This document shows positions 40,304 through 47,869 of a stretch of 47,869 nt of DNA, one piece after another. The stretch covers positions 1 to 47,869 of the forward strand of contig JAICRD010000002.1 of the NCBI GenBank assembly GCA_025937535.1, in the 5' to 3' direction. The stretch's first letter is position 1. Each line of letters opens with the position of its first letter. The notes under the pieces were generated by a model. It was given only the letters and a program-made list of their open reading frames with translations, was not told the DNA's origin and did no database searches. The DNA is from Chloroflexota bacterium (GTDB taxonomy: Bacteria; Chloroflexota; Limnocylindria; QHBO01). Both the position numbers and the translations under genes were made by a program.

Positions 40304-41284
40304 TCACGCTCCCTTGCGCCGACGAATCTCTTCCGTCAGCGCAGGGATGATCTGGAACAGGTCGCCGACCACGAACAGGTCCGCGAACTCGCCGATGGGA
40401 GCGTCGGGATCCTTGTTGATGGCCACGACGTGCTCCGCGGTCTGCATGCCGACGCGGTGCTGGATGGCACCACTGATTCCGGCGCCGATGTACAGCGCCG
40501 GCTTCACGACCTTGCCGGTCTGCCCGATCTGGAGCTGGTACGGGATCCAGCCCGCATCGGCGGCCGCGCGCGACGCGCCAACCGCCCCACCGAGCACCCC
40601 GGCCAGCTCGCGCAGCGGCGCGAAGCCCTCCTCGCTGGCCACGCCGCGGCCGCCGGCCACGATGATGGTGGCCTCTTCGAGGTTCACGACCTTCGCCTCT
40701 GCCTCGTGGCTCTCGGCGACCGTGGCCTGTGTCAGGGCCGACTCCTCGGCTGCCGGTGCGGCGCTGACCTCGGCGCTGCCAGTGCCGCCGTCCGTTGGCG
40801 TGAAGGTGTTCGCCAGCACCAGCACGACCGATGGCGACGGCGCGCCATCGGCCGGCCGCGAGGTCGTCACGACCGAGCCCTGCAGCGTCGCCTGCTCGGA
40901 CTCGACGACGCCGTCGGCGATGCGCACCGCCCGCACGGGCCCGAAGGCGGGCACGTGGAGGGAGCCGACGACGGCAGCCGCGAGATCACGTCCATTCGGC
41001 GTGGCCGGCGCGAGTAACGCGAGGCCGGCGTCGCGTGTGGCGGCCACGAGCGCCGGCGCGTACGTGATCGCCGGGCGGTCCTCATTGCCGAGCACGATCG
41101 CCCGGGCAGCGCCCTGCGCGCCGAGGGCAGCGGCACCGTCGCTGGCACCGGCCCCGTAGGCGAGCCCGATCGCGCTGCCACCCGATTGCGAAGCCAGCTC
41201 GGCGGCCCCGGTCGCCAGCTCGAGCGCAGACCGCGCCGGCGTGCCGGCGGCAAACTCGGCGAGGAAGAGGATGTCGTTGCTCAT
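40304..41284 (-). CDS. etfA: Electron transfer flavoprotein, alpha subunit
   Basis: 326 residues. Together with EtfB it binds FAD and carries electrons from acyl-CoA dehydrogenases to the respiratory chain. The C-terminal FAD domain is clear: [55 protein letters not shown] and [21 protein letters not shown] start at ATG 41284, six bases after the EtfB stop; the longer frame to 41788 is shadow. No ETF:quinone oxidoreductase is in the window; a Rieske membrane protein lies upstream in the same run. Confidence 0.95.
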   Translation of the reverse strand: MSNDILFLAEFAAGTPARSALELATGAAELASQSGGSAIGLAYGAGASDGAAALGAQGAARAIVLGNEDRPAITYAPALVAATRDAGLALLAPATPNGRDLAAAVVGSLHVPAFGPVRAVRIADGVVESEQATLQGSVVTTSRPADGAPSPSVVLVLANTFTPTDGGTGSAEVSAAPAAEESALTQATVAESHEAEAKVVNLEEATIIVAGGRGVASEEGFAPLRELAGVLGGAVGASRAAADAGWIPYQLQIGQTGKVVKPALYIGAGISGAIQHRVGMQTAEHVVAINKDPDAPIGEFADLFVVGDLFQIIPALTEEIRRRKGA

Positions 41285-41289
41285 CGGTC

Positions 41290-42072
41290 TCAAATCAGCT
41301 TTCGTGCGGCCAGCCAGTCCGCGATCTTCGTCGCGGCCTCGGCGGCGGGGAGGTTCTCGATCCGCTCGGTCGGCGCCTTCTCCTCCGGCGGCCGGGCATC
41401 GGTCACGACGGTCAGGGCGGCGCCCTTGAGCTCGTCGGCGCTGAGGCCGATGTCGGCCAGGCCCCACGTCTCGAGCGGCTTGCGCTTGGCAGCCATGATG
41501 CCCTTCAGGCTGGCGTAGCGTGGCTCCCCGACCTGGTCCGTCACGGTCGCCACGACGGGCAATGGCGCCGTGATCCAGTCGAAGCCGGTGGCGCTCAGCC
41601 GGCGCACGCGGGCGGCATCGCCCTCGATGGCCAGCTCCGAGCCGTACGACAGCAGCGGCACGTTGCGCATGGCGGCCACCGCCCCCGGCACGAGCGAGCC
41701 GCGCGCGTCGTCGGAGGCCATGCCCATCAGCGCCACGTCGGGTGCGAGCTTGTCGAGCGCCGCGGCGAGGACCTTGGCGGTCGCCCACTCGTCGGCGCCG
41801 GCGAGCGCCGCGTCCGTGATCAGCACGGCGTCGTCGCCGCCCATGGCGAGCGCCCGGCGCAATGCTTCGGCGGCCTGGTCGGGTCCCATCGAGAGGTACG
41901 TGACCGAATCGGCGATGCCCGCATCGGCCAGGCGCAGCGCCTGCTCGATGGCGTACTCGTCGAGCGGGTTGATGATGGCGTCGACCGACGTGCGGTCGAG
42001 GGTCAGGTCATCGGTGTAGCGCTTGTCGGCGCCGGTGGCCGGGACCTGCTTGATACAGACGACGATCTTCAC
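41290..42072 (-). CDS. etfB: Electron transfer flavoprotein, beta subunit
   Basis: 260 residues with the EtfB start [14 protein letters not shown], the family segment [16 protein letters not shown], then [20 protein letters not shown] and a C-terminal [14 protein letters not shown]. The usual AMP-binding segment 'GxQxxDxxxGxxP' appears as [13 protein letters not shown], a modest divergence. Twenty-seven bases separate it from the acyl-CoA dehydrogenase, and the genes read dehydrogenase, etfB, etfA, so they probably act together. Confidence 0.95.
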   Translation of the reverse strand: MKIVVCIKQVPATGADKRYTDDLTLDRTSVDAIINPLDEYAIEQALRLADAGIADSVTYLSMGPDQAAEALRRALAMGGDDAVLITDAALAGADEWATAKVLAAALDKLAPDVALMGMASDDARGSLVPGAVAAMRNVPLLSYGSELAIEGDAARVRRLSATGFDWITAPLPVVATVTDQVGEPRYASLKGIMAAKRKPLETWGLADIGLSADELKGAALTVVTDARPPEEKAPTERIENLPAAEAATKIADWLAARKLI

Positions 42073-42099
42073 GATCCGCTTGCTCTCGCTCCTGCTTGC

Positions 42100-43266
42100 T
42101 CAGCCCCGCTTCGCCGCGCCGGCTCGTTGCAGGAGCTGGCGCGCGACGATGAGGCGTTGGATCTGCTGCGTCCCCTCGTAGAGCTGCGTGATCTTGGCGT
42201 CACGCATCATGCGCTCGACGGGGTACTCGCTGATATAGCCGTATCCGCCCAGCACCTGGACGGCGTCGGTCGTGACCCTCATGGCCGTGTCACCGGCGAC
42301 GAGCTTGGCGGATGACGTCCAATACCGCAGGTCCGATGCCTGCGCGTCGACCCGTGCGGCGGCCGCGTACGTCAGCTGGCGCGCGGCCTCCGTCTGGGAC
42401 GCCATGTCCGCCAGCATGAACTGGATTCCCTCGAAGTCGACGACCCGCTGCCCGAACTGCTGACGGTCAGCCGCATAGCCGATGGCGGCATCCAGCGCGC
42501 CCTGCGCGATCCCGACGGCCTGGGCGGCAATGCCGAGCCGGCTGCGATCGAGCGTGGCCATCGCGATCTTGAAGCCCTCTCCCTCCTCGCCGAGGCGGTT
42601 GGCCACGGGGACACGAACGTCATCGAAGGTGAGCTCGGCGGTCGGCGAGCCGCGGATGCCCATCTTGTGCTCGACCCGCGGGGCGGCGAAGCCAGGCGTG
42701 TCGGCCTCGACGATGAAGGCGCTCATGCCCTTGCGTCCGCCGGCCTCGGGATCGGTCAGCGCGAAGACGGTCAGGAGGTTCGCGACGCTGCCGTGGGTGA
42801 TGAAGCGTTTGCTGCCGTTGAGGACGTAGCCGTCACCATCGCGAGTCGCGCGCATGCGGTTGCTGGCGACGTCACTGCCGGCGGCGGCCTCCGTCAGGCC
42901 GAACGCCGCAAGCCACTCGCCCGAGGCGAGCCGTGGGAAGTATCGGTCCTTCTGCTCGTCGGTCCCGGCCAGCATGATCGGGAGGGCGCCGAGCTTCTGG
43001 ACGATCGGGATGAGGCTGGTCGTCGCGTCGGCGCGGGCGATCTCCTCGGCCACGATGCTCTGGCCGATGGTGTCGAGGTTGGTGCCGCCGTGCTTCTCCT
43101 CGAAGCAGGTCCCGAGGAGGTCCTGCTTCGCCAGCAGCTCCTTGAGGTCCCACGGAAACTCGGCCTTCTCGTCGATCTCGGCGGCGCGCGGCGCGATGCG
43201 CTCCTCGGCCAGCTCGCGCACCGCGGCGCGCAGCTCATCGTGATCGGCGGTGGGCAGGTAGGTCAC
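42100..43266 (-). CDS. Acyl-CoA dehydrogenase
   Basis: A 388-residue flavoprotein that makes trans-2-enoyl-CoA from acyl-CoA, passing electrons to ETF. It has the flavin motif AFGLTEAAAGSDVAS, the substrate loop KMGIRGSPTAELTFDDVRVP, QVLGGYGYISEYPVERMMRD and catalytic E364 in QLYEGTQQIQR. The Glu position is that of short/medium-chain enzymes such as ACADS/ACADM. GTG start with GAGGAG close by. The genes for EtfB and EtfA follow, so the electron acceptor is encoded beside it. Chain length is not predictable. Confidence 0.93.
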   Translation of the reverse strand: MTYLPTADHDELRAAVRELAEERIAPRAAEIDEKAEFPWDLKELLAKQDLLGTCFEEKHGGTNLDTIGQSIVAEEIARADATTSLIPIVQKLGALPIMLAGTDEQKDRYFPRLASGEWLAAFGLTEAAAGSDVASNRMRATRDGDGYVLNGSKRFITHGSVANLLTVFALTDPEAGGRKGMSAFIVEADTPGFAAPRVEHKMGIRGSPTAELTFDDVRVPVANRLGEEGEGFKIAMATLDRSRLGIAAQAVGIAQGALDAAIGYAADRQQFGQRVVDFEGIQFMLADMASQTEAARQLTYAAAARVDAQASDLRYWTSSAKLVAGDTAMRVTTDAVQVLGGYGYISEYPVERMMRDAKITQLYEGTQQIQRLIVARQLLQRAGAAKRG

Positions 43267-43381
43267 GGGCTCCTCGGGACACGGAAGTTCGGCGCTGAAG
43301 CTCGGAGCCTCGAGTCTAGACGATCCGTGCGTCCGGCTCAGAATTGCGCGTGATGCGGCAAAAGCGCCCGCGCAGGCAATG

Positions 43382-44251
43382 TCAGTCGTGCGGTCCCTGG
43401 AGCTCGATCATGCCCTCGCTGACCCGTGTCCGGTACGACGGCTGGCGCGATCCGGCCGGCCCGTGGACGACCCCGCCGTCGACCAGCCGGAAGGTCGAGA
43501 AGTGCCACGGGCAGGTGATCGTGTCGCCCTTCAGCTCGCCCTCCGACAGCGGCCCCGCGGCGTGCGAGCAGGTTTCCTTGAGGGCGTACACCACGTCGGC
43601 ACGCCGAACGAGCATGACCGCGGTCGAGCCGAACATCACCTTGGTCGGCGTCTCCTCCGGCACCTCGGTCACCGCGATCACCGGCGTGAAGTCCTTGGCG
43701 CGCTTGCCCTTGTTGAAGGCGTTGTGGTTGACCATGTAGCCGTACTTGAAAACGACATGGCCGCCGATGTACGCACCGACCGACACGACGAGGTAGCTGA
43801 CCAGCAGGACCCAGAAGGCGGCGTCGTGCGCATCGGCCAGGCGCTGGAAGAACGAGATGGCGAAGCCGATGGTGGCGACGATGTTGATGAGGCCATGCAG
43901 GCTCGCGACGTCGCGCTCCTCGCTGTCGGGCGCGGTGTCCTTGTAGTCCGTCAGCCCGGTGACGATGGCGCCGAGCGCCGACAGCGCCGCAAGGCCGAGC
44001 ACCCAGGTGGTGGCGGTCTCGAGCCCGTCGATGCCGAAGAAGACGCGAAGGATGTCGAGAAGCAGCGCCGCGGTCGAGCCACCGACGACCACGTCGACCA
44101 GCACGGCGTGCAGCGAGTGACCGAGCCACGAGCCGTTGAGGAAGTCCTGGAGGAACTTGCCGGGAGCTCCCAGGGCGCCGTAGATCGCATCCATGGCGCC
44201 GGCGATCCCGTTCGACAGGCCGCGCAGCGGCCGGGACGTGCGTTCGAGCAT
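43382..44251 (-). CDS. DUF2231-Rieske [2Fe-2S] fusion membrane protein
   Basis: 289 residues: a DUF2231-type membrane domain (about 40-180, with HSLHAVLVDVVVGGSTAALL, about four helices) joined to a soluble Rieske domain (about 190-285). The cluster ligands are C228 and H230 (ETCSHAAGPLSEG) and C247 and H250 (TCPWHFSTF). It is ferredoxin/ring-hydroxylase-component-like rather than a cytochrome bc1 Rieske, because there is no Cys-disulfide pair. It may feed electrons to or from the membrane, perhaps related to the ETF and acyl-CoA dehydrogenase downstream. AGGAGG precedes the ATG. Confidence 0.9.
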   Translation of the reverse strand: MLERTSRPLRGLSNGIAGAMDAIYGALGAPGKFLQDFLNGSWLGHSLHAVLVDVVVGGSTAALLLDILRVFFGIDGLETATTWVLGLAALSALGAIVTGLTDYKDTAPDSEERDVASLHGLINIVATIGFAISFFQRLADAHDAAFWVLLVSYLVVSVGAYIGGHVVFKYGYMVNHNAFNKGKRAKDFTPVIAVTEVPEETPTKVMFGSTAVMLVRRADVVYALKETCSHAAGPLSEGELKGDTITCPWHFSTFRLVDGGVVHGPAGSRQPSYRTRVSEGMIELQGPHD

Positions 44252-44301
44252 CGGCTACCTCCTGCTGCCACCATACGCGCGGCGTTCCGCCCGGCGCACG
44301 G

Positions 44302-45747
44302 TCAGGCCGTCAGCTCGGCCGCGAAGTCGCGGAAGACGGCGACATAGCGCTCGATCTCGGCATCGGTGTGCTGGACCGACAGCGTCCACTGGTCGTCCGG
44401 CCCCGGCGGCAGCAGGATGCCGCGATTGGCAAGGTAGAAGAAGCTCGCGCCCCACAGCTCCGAGTCCAGGCCGATGAAGTCGCGGTAGTTCGTCACACGC
44501 TGCGGCGTGAACATGACGCAGCCCTTTGGACCGACGTTGATGGCGTAGCCGGGCAGCTCGAACTCGTCGATCACCTCCTGGCAGCCCGCCGTCAACCGAT
44601 CGGCCATGGCGTGAAGGCGCGGGTACACGTCCCGCGTCAGGATCTGGGTCAGCGTGACGACGCCAGCCGCCATGGACAGCGGGTTGCCGTTGAACGTGCC
44701 AAGGTGCGCCACGCGCGTCGCACCGCCCGGGATGGTGGTGCGCTCGATGCCGGTCCCGGCCGCATCGGCGCTGAAGGCCGGGGTGCCCTCGAGCGTCTCG
44801 ATGCTGGCCATGATGGCGCGCTTGCCCCCGAAGGCGCCGATGGGGATGCCGCCGCCGATGCTCTTGGCCAGGCAGAACAGGTCGGGCTTGACGCCGAAGT
44901 ACTCGTACGCGCCACCCCAGGCGAGCACGACGCCGGTCTTCACCTCGTCGAAGACGAGGACGATGCCGTGCTCGTCGGCGAGCTCCCGCAATCGCTCCAG
45001 GAAGCCCGGCAGCGGCGGCACGACGCCGATGTTGAACTGGACCGGCTCGACGATGATCGCCGCGATCTCGCCGCGCTGCGCCTCGAGGATGGCGGCCACG
45101 ACTTCCGGCTGGTTGAACGGCGCGATGATCGTCTCCGCCACGCGGCTGCGCGGGATGCCGGCGCTCGCCGGAACGGTGGACGGCTGTTCGTCCGGGCCCA
45201 TCGCCTCGCGCGGCGGCTGGATGCTGAGCAGGACGTCGTCGTGGTGGCCGTGGTAGCCGCCCTCGAACTTGATGATCTTCTCCCGGCCGGTGTATCCGCG
45301 GGCGACGCGGATGGCGTCCATGGTCGCCTCGGTGCCGGAGTTGCTGAACCGCACGAGATCGGCGCCGAAGCGAGCCTTGATCTCCTCGGCCAGGACGATG
45401 CCGTCCTCGACGGGGAACGTGTAGCAGGTGCCGTTGGCGACGCGGCTCTGGAGCGCTTCCGCCAGCTTCGGATGCGAGTGGCCGGCGGCGAGGACGCCGA
45501 AGGCCATGTCGAAGTCGATGTACTCGTTGCCGTCCGCGTCGTTGATGCGGCTGCCGCGCGCATCGGTCATGAACAGCGGGTACGGCTCGTATGCCTGGAA
45601 CGAGCTCGCCACGCCGAGCGGCAGCGACTCGCGCGCACGCTCGAAGAGCGCGGCGCTCTTGCGGGTTCGTTCGCGGTAGGCCGCCTCTTCGCGAGCACCG
45701 ATCTCCGCAACGCGGGCTCGATTGATTCGGTGTCCGGTGACCGTCAC
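44302..45747 (-). CDS. Class III aminotransferase, glutamate-1-semialdehyde aminomutase-like
   Basis: 481 residues of the fold-type I PLP class III family: FSNSGTEATMDAIRVAR, FEGGYHGHHDDVLLS, IIVEPVQFNIGVVPP, VFDEVKTGVVLAWGG and the Schiff-base Lys K295 in FCLAKSIGGGIPIGAFGG. It is nearest to GSA aminomutase (HemL) but about 50 residues longer, with a long N-terminal helix, and stands by an Lrp regulator and no haem genes. It is more likely an amino acid or aromatic-amine transaminase. GTG start with AGGAGG upstream; the lrp stop is 10 bases before it. Confidence 0.87.
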   Translation of the reverse strand: MTVTGHRINRARVAEIGAREEAAYRERTRKSAALFERARESLPLGVASSFQAYEPYPLFMTDARGSRINDADGNEYIDFDMAFGVLAAGHSHPKLAEALQSRVANGTCYTFPVEDGIVLAEEIKARFGADLVRFSNSGTEATMDAIRVARGYTGREKIIKFEGGYHGHHDDVLLSIQPPREAMGPDEQPSTVPASAGIPRSRVAETIIAPFNQPEVVAAILEAQRGEIAAIIVEPVQFNIGVVPPLPGFLERLRELADEHGIVLVFDEVKTGVVLAWGGAYEYFGVKPDLFCLAKSIGGGIPIGAFGGKRAIMASIETLEGTPAFSADAAGTGIERTTIPGGATRVAHLGTFNGNPLSMAAGVVTLTQILTRDVYPRLHAMADRLTAGCQEVIDEFELPGYAINVGPKGCVMFTPQRVTNYRDFIGLDSELWGASFFYLANRGILLPPGPDDQWTLSVQHTDAEIERYVAVFRDFAAELTA

Positions 45748-45757
45748 GGTCGCCCTC

Positions 45758-46243
45758 CTAGCGAGCCCCCCACTGGTAGCTCTCCTTCACGAAGCGCAGC
45801 TCGACGAGCGTCTCGGTGGACCGAATGCCGTCGATCCCGGCGAGCTGCTCGGTGAGGACGCGGAGGAGATGGTCGTTATCGGCGCAGACGACCTCGCACA
45901 CGAGGTCGAAGCGGCCCGCGGTCACGACGAGGTACGTGACCTCCTCGAGGGCGCCGATGTGCTGCGCGATCTCGTCGAGCCTGCCCGGCTCCACCTTGAG
46001 GCCGATGAGCGCCGGCTGCTGAAAGCCCATCGCCAGGGGGTCCGTCACGCCGACGATCTGCACCACGCCTCGGCTGATGAGCCGCTCGGCACGCTGCCGC
46101 ACCGTCGCCTCGGGCACCTTGAGCTCGCGGCCGATCTGCGCGTACGGTCGGCGGCCGTCGAGCTGCAGGCACTTGATGATGGCCTTGTCGAGGTCATCGA
46201 GGGCCGGGCGCCGCCCGTTGGGCTGGATCGAGCGCATCGCCAT
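45758..46243 (-). CDS. Lrp/AsnC family transcriptional regulator
   Basis: 161 residues: an N-terminal HTH (about 15-65, LDDLDKAIIKCLQLDGRRPY, KVPEATVRQRAERLI) and a RAM ligand domain (about 80-155, LIGLKVEPGRLDEIAQHI and VVTAGRFDLVCEVVC). Lrp/AsnC proteins form octamers that respond to amino acids. It is directly upstream of the aminotransferase, so it probably controls it. The ATG stands exactly where transcription from the TTGACC-17-TAGACT promoter should begin, so the message is probably leaderless. Confidence 0.92.
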   Translation of the reverse strand: MAMRSIQPNGRRPALDDLDKAIIKCLQLDGRRPYAQIGRELKVPEATVRQRAERLISRGVVQIVGVTDPLAMGFQQPALIGLKVEPGRLDEIAQHIGALEEVTYLVVTAGRFDLVCEVVCADNDHLLRVLTEQLAGIDGIRSTETLVELRFVKESYQWGAR

Positions 46244-46249
46244 GCCGAG

Positions 46250-46278
46250 AGTCTAGGCATATGTGACACTTCGGTCAA
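46250..46278 (-). promoter_or_regulatory. Promoter of the lrp-aminotransferase operon
   Basis: On the minus strand TTGACC (46278-46273) and TAGACT (46255-46250) are separated by 17 bases, the optimal spacing. Six bases then lead to the ATG at 46243. A leaderless message is expected. It is the best-matching sigma-A-type promoter I see in the window. Confidence 0.65.
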
Positions 46279-46280
46279 CT

Positions 46281-46318
46281 TTCCGCAGAATCCGGTACCG
46301 ATTCTTGCGGATTCCGCA
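46281..46318. promoter_or_regulatory. Nested repeats upstream of the lrp promoter, candidate Lrp operator
   Basis: AGAATC (46287-46292) and GATTCT (46300-46305) are a 6-bp inverted repeat around GGTACC. Next to it TGCGG-ATT-CCGCA (46306-46318) is a second inverted repeat. TTCCGCA also appears twice in direct order (46281-46287 and 46312-46318), 31 bases apart, about three helix turns. The block ends two bases before the -35 box, a natural place for an Lrp-type octamer. Confidence 0.5.
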
Positions 46319-46552
46319 TGTCGCCCCCATCGGTTCGTGAAGGTGCCGTGTGTGTGAACGGACGCGGCCGGGGGACTGACCTGCGAACGTGCCGGATTCC
46401 CTTGGAGCGGTCGTTATGCGCCCTTGCAACTCGCGAACGGCCGAATCCGCGGTCTGGTGCTCACTGGACGAGAAATGTGACGCTTCCCAGCGGCTCGGAT
46501 GGGATAACGCCCACCATGTGAGCATCCGGCAGATTCGTCACCCGCAGGGGCG
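46319..46552. other. Gene-free stretch between lrp and the GNAT gene
   Basis: Together with the lrp control region this forms the longest gap in the window (309 bases, 46244-46552). Beyond the lrp operator I see no credible reading frame, hairpin terminator or repeat. The short open frames here lack ribosome sites and protein-like composition. It probably carries only the 3' end of the GNAT message. Confidence 0.4.
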
Positions 46553-47116
46553 TCAATTTCGGAGCCGGACGAAGCACAGCGAGTCGGCCAGCTCTCCGGC
46601 GCTGTTGCGACGGTTGCGCCGCATCGTCGCCTCGAGCTCGAAGCCGGCGCGCCTCGCCACCGCAGCGGATCGCTCGTTGGCAGCATCGCACCAGATCTCG
46701 ACGCGCTCCGCCTGCAGGTCGCTGAACGCAAAGTCGGCGATGCGGCGCGCCGCCTCGGTCGCATAGCCATGTCCGGCGAGGCTCGTCCGCACCCAGTAGC
46801 CGATCTCGAACCTCGGGATGCTCCAGTCGATGCGATGCAGGCCGCTGCCGCCCACGAAGCGTCCGTCGTCGCGACGAAACAGGAACAACGGCAGGTTCGT
46901 GCGCGCCAGGAATTCGGAATAGGCACGCCGGGCGTACGCCTCGGAGACATCGGCGGTCTGGTGCTCGTCCGCCCACGGCATCCAGGGACGCAGCTCGGCG
47001 AGCGAGTCCTCGATGGCCTCCTGGAGGGCTGCACCATCGCCGGGGCGCGGCGCCCGGATGAGCAGGCGATCCGACTCGAAGCTCTCGGGGATGTCGAGCA
47101 GGATCGGCGAGGTCAT
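46553..47116 (-). CDS. GNAT family N-acetyltransferase (RimJ/RimL-like)
   Basis: A 187-residue acetyl-CoA-dependent acyltransferase: SDRLLIRAPRPGDGAALQEA, RFVGGSGLHRIDW, the acetyl-CoA loop region RFEIGYWVRTSLAGHGYATE and VEIWCDAANERSAAVARRAGFE. It belongs to the ribosomal-protein-Ser/Ala acetyltransferase (RimJ/RimL/YdaF) group; its substrate could be a protein N-terminus or a small molecule. The ATG overlaps the previous gene's stop by 4 bases, so it is coupled to the iron-sulfur gene. Confidence 0.9.
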   Translation of the reverse strand: MTSPILLDIPESFESDRLLIRAPRPGDGAALQEAIEDSLAELRPWMPWADEHQTADVSEAYARRAYSEFLARTNLPLFLFRRDDGRFVGGSGLHRIDWSIPRFEIGYWVRTSLAGHGYATEAARRIADFAFSDLQAERVEIWCDAANERSAAVARRAGFELEATMRRNRRNSAGELADSLCFVRLRN

Positions 47117-47869
47117 GCGTCCGGCGTGGGCGGATGCGCCGTGCCGACATCGCGCTGCCAGGCACCGGTGGCATCGGCCAGCAGCTCGGCCACGTCACGG
47201 ACCTCGACATCGGTTCGTTCCAGGTCGGTGGTGCCGTCGCGCAGCATGATCAGGCAGTACGGACAGGCGGTCGCGATGGCATCCGGCGACTTCTCGAGGG
47301 CCTGCTCGACGCGCTTGTGGTTGATGCGCTTGCCCTCGCGCTCCTCCATCCACATGCGCGCGCCGCCGGCACCGCAGCACATGCCCTTGCGGTGATGCAG
47401 GTCCATCTCGGTCACACTCTGTCCGGGCACCGACTCGACCACGCGGCGGCCCTCGTCGTACACCCCGTTGTAGCGGCCGAGGTAGCAGGCGTCGTGGTAG
47501 GCGACGACCGCCTCGTGGTGCTCGGAGGGCACCAGGCGGCCATCGGCGACCAGTCGGTCCAGCAGCTGGGTGTGGTGGATGACCTGCACGCCGGTCAGCC
47601 CGAACTGCGGGTATTCGTTCTTGATGGTGTTGAAGCAGTGCGGGCAGGTCGCGACGATGGTGCTGATGCCGTGGTCGGCATGAGCGGCTGACAGGGTGGC
47701 GACGTTCTCCTCGGCCAGCATCTGGAACAGGTACTCGTTGCCGGCGCGCCGTGCCGGATCGCCACTGCACGTCTCGCCGGAGCCCAGCACCGCGAACGGT
47801 ACGCCCGCCTGCCGCAGCAGCTGGGCCATGGCCCGCACCACGCGCCGGTTGCGGTCGTCGAAGGCGCCG
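47113..47869 (-). CDS. CCG-domain (Fe-S)-binding oxidoreductase, C-terminal part
   Basis: The open frame continues through the right edge; the last bases encode AFDDRNRRVVRAMAQ, so the start lies outside. About 250 residues are visible and hold two CCG-type cysteine domains: CPHCFNTIKNEYP, then HDACYLGRYNGVYDEGRRVV and CCGAGGARMWMEEREGKR, and CPYCLIMLRDG. This matches the C-terminus of heterodisulfide reductase D / glycolate oxidase GlcF-like proteins and of long membrane (Fe-S)-binding proteins, near which acyl-CoA dehydrogenase/ETF genes are common. It may be an ETF- or lactate-linked quinone reductase; the missing N-terminus would decide. Confidence 0.85.
   Translation of the reverse strand, partial: GAFDDRNRRVVRAMAQLLRQAGVPFAVLGSGETCSGDPARRAGNEYLFQMLAEENVATLSAAHADHGISTIVATCPHCFNTIKNEYPQFGLTGVQVIHHTQLLDRLVADGRLVPSEHHEAVVAYHDACYLGRYNGVYDEGRRVVESVPGQSVTEMDLHHRKGMCCGAGGARMWMEEREGKRINHKRVEQALEKSPDAIATACPYCLIMLRDGTTDLERTDVEVRDVAELLADATGAWQRDVGTAHPPTPDA

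Noticed and set aside
44302-45747. Naming the aminotransferase hemL
   Set aside because: It is about 50 residues longer than GSA aminomutases, stands with an Lrp regulator, and no haem biosynthesis gene is near.
46389-46766. A 125-codon plus-strand frame in and beyond the gene-free stretch
   Set aside because: Its second half is the antisense of the GNAT gene and its first half lacks a ribosome site and protein-like composition.
1-47869. CRISPR array, prophage, insertion sequence, riboswitch or integrated island
   Set aside because: No spaced direct repeats, transposase, integrase, phage genes or known riboswitch cores were seen; base composition and codon use look even by eye throughout, and the tRNA-Arg is not followed by an integrase or an att-like repeat I could find.

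Overview
The window (about 70% G+C by eye) is a very gene-dense piece of a bacterial chromosome. About 56 protein genes, one tRNA and two gene remnants can be supported. Many neighbouring genes overlap by 1-13 bases, convergent genes share stop codons, and almost no gap exceeds 300 bases. The mixture (Ku end-joining protein, DUF951 and DUF1622 proteins, a TldD/PmbA pair, DUF881 pairs, a Mycobacterium-like dCTP deaminase, CopC/CopD with cytochrome c, an ETF/acyl-CoA dehydrogenase set, and many GTG/TTG starts) suggests an aerobic, heterotrophic, free-living bacterium. A Chloroflexota lineage is my best guess and Actinomycetota the alternative; this is inference, because no rRNA or ribosomal protein gene is present.

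Layout. (1) 1-2.8 kb, minus strand: zwf (glucose-6-phosphate dehydrogenase), an SMP-30/gluconolactonase-like gene and the start of a GH2 glycosidase form a sugar operon. Its promoter lies inside an aldehyde dehydrogenase remnant. (2) 2.9-6.2 kb: a stand-alone receiver protein faces a divergent OmpR-type regulator with a degenerate receiver. DUF1622, a truncated haemoglobin and a CRP-family regulator follow, with a CRP-like palindrome in front of the globin gene. (3) 6.2-11.4 kb: an SDR dehydrogenase, an FMN reductase, a TetR gene coupled to a PEP-synthase-like ATP-grasp/phosphohistidine enzyme, DUF2231 and an 84-aa ExoX-C-like protein. (4) 11.5-23.3 kb: one long minus-strand run reading, in order of transcription, peptide-binding protein, membrane-anchored HExxH peptidase, two DUF881 proteins, TldD, PmbA, DUF951, MFS transporter, GT2 glycosyltransferase and YtcJ-type amidohydrolase.

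(5) 23.4-29.5 kb: two unknown proteins, an ABC-2 exporter (ATPase and permease), DUF72, a small DUF6582-like protein with Ku, and an SRPBCC protein. (6) 29.7-37.6 kb: a copper, thiol and cytochrome c locus. It holds a CopC-CopD-YtkA-cytochrome c fusion, a second CopC, a cupredoxin-like lipoprotein, a six-cysteine membrane protein, CcdA, a glutaredoxin-like protein, a TlpA-type thioredoxin and a type I copper lipoprotein. Aquaporin, a 39-aa membrane peptide and tRNA-Arg(CCT) sit among them. (7) 37.7-44.3 kb, minus strand: MBL hydrolase, Dcd, NrdR with two candidate boxes, a coiled-coil protein, EtfA, EtfB, acyl-CoA dehydrogenase and a DUF2231-Rieske fusion. (8) 44.3-47.9 kb: an aminomutase-like aminotransferase with its Lrp/AsnC regulator, a GNAT acetyltransferase, and the end of a CCG-domain iron-sulfur oxidoreductase that runs off the window.

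A recurring pattern is a -10-like hexamer (TAAGAT, TAGACT, TATATT and relatives) ending only 6-10 bases before a start codon that has no Shine-Dalgarno sequence. It suggests leaderless transcription for about nine genes. No CRISPR array, insertion sequence, prophage or obvious foreign island was seen. The most unusual items are the four-part copper/cytochrome fusion with its six-cysteine neighbour, the TetR-controlled PEP-synthase-like enzyme, the peptide-import/TldD/MFS/GT2 operon, and the regulatory palindromes.
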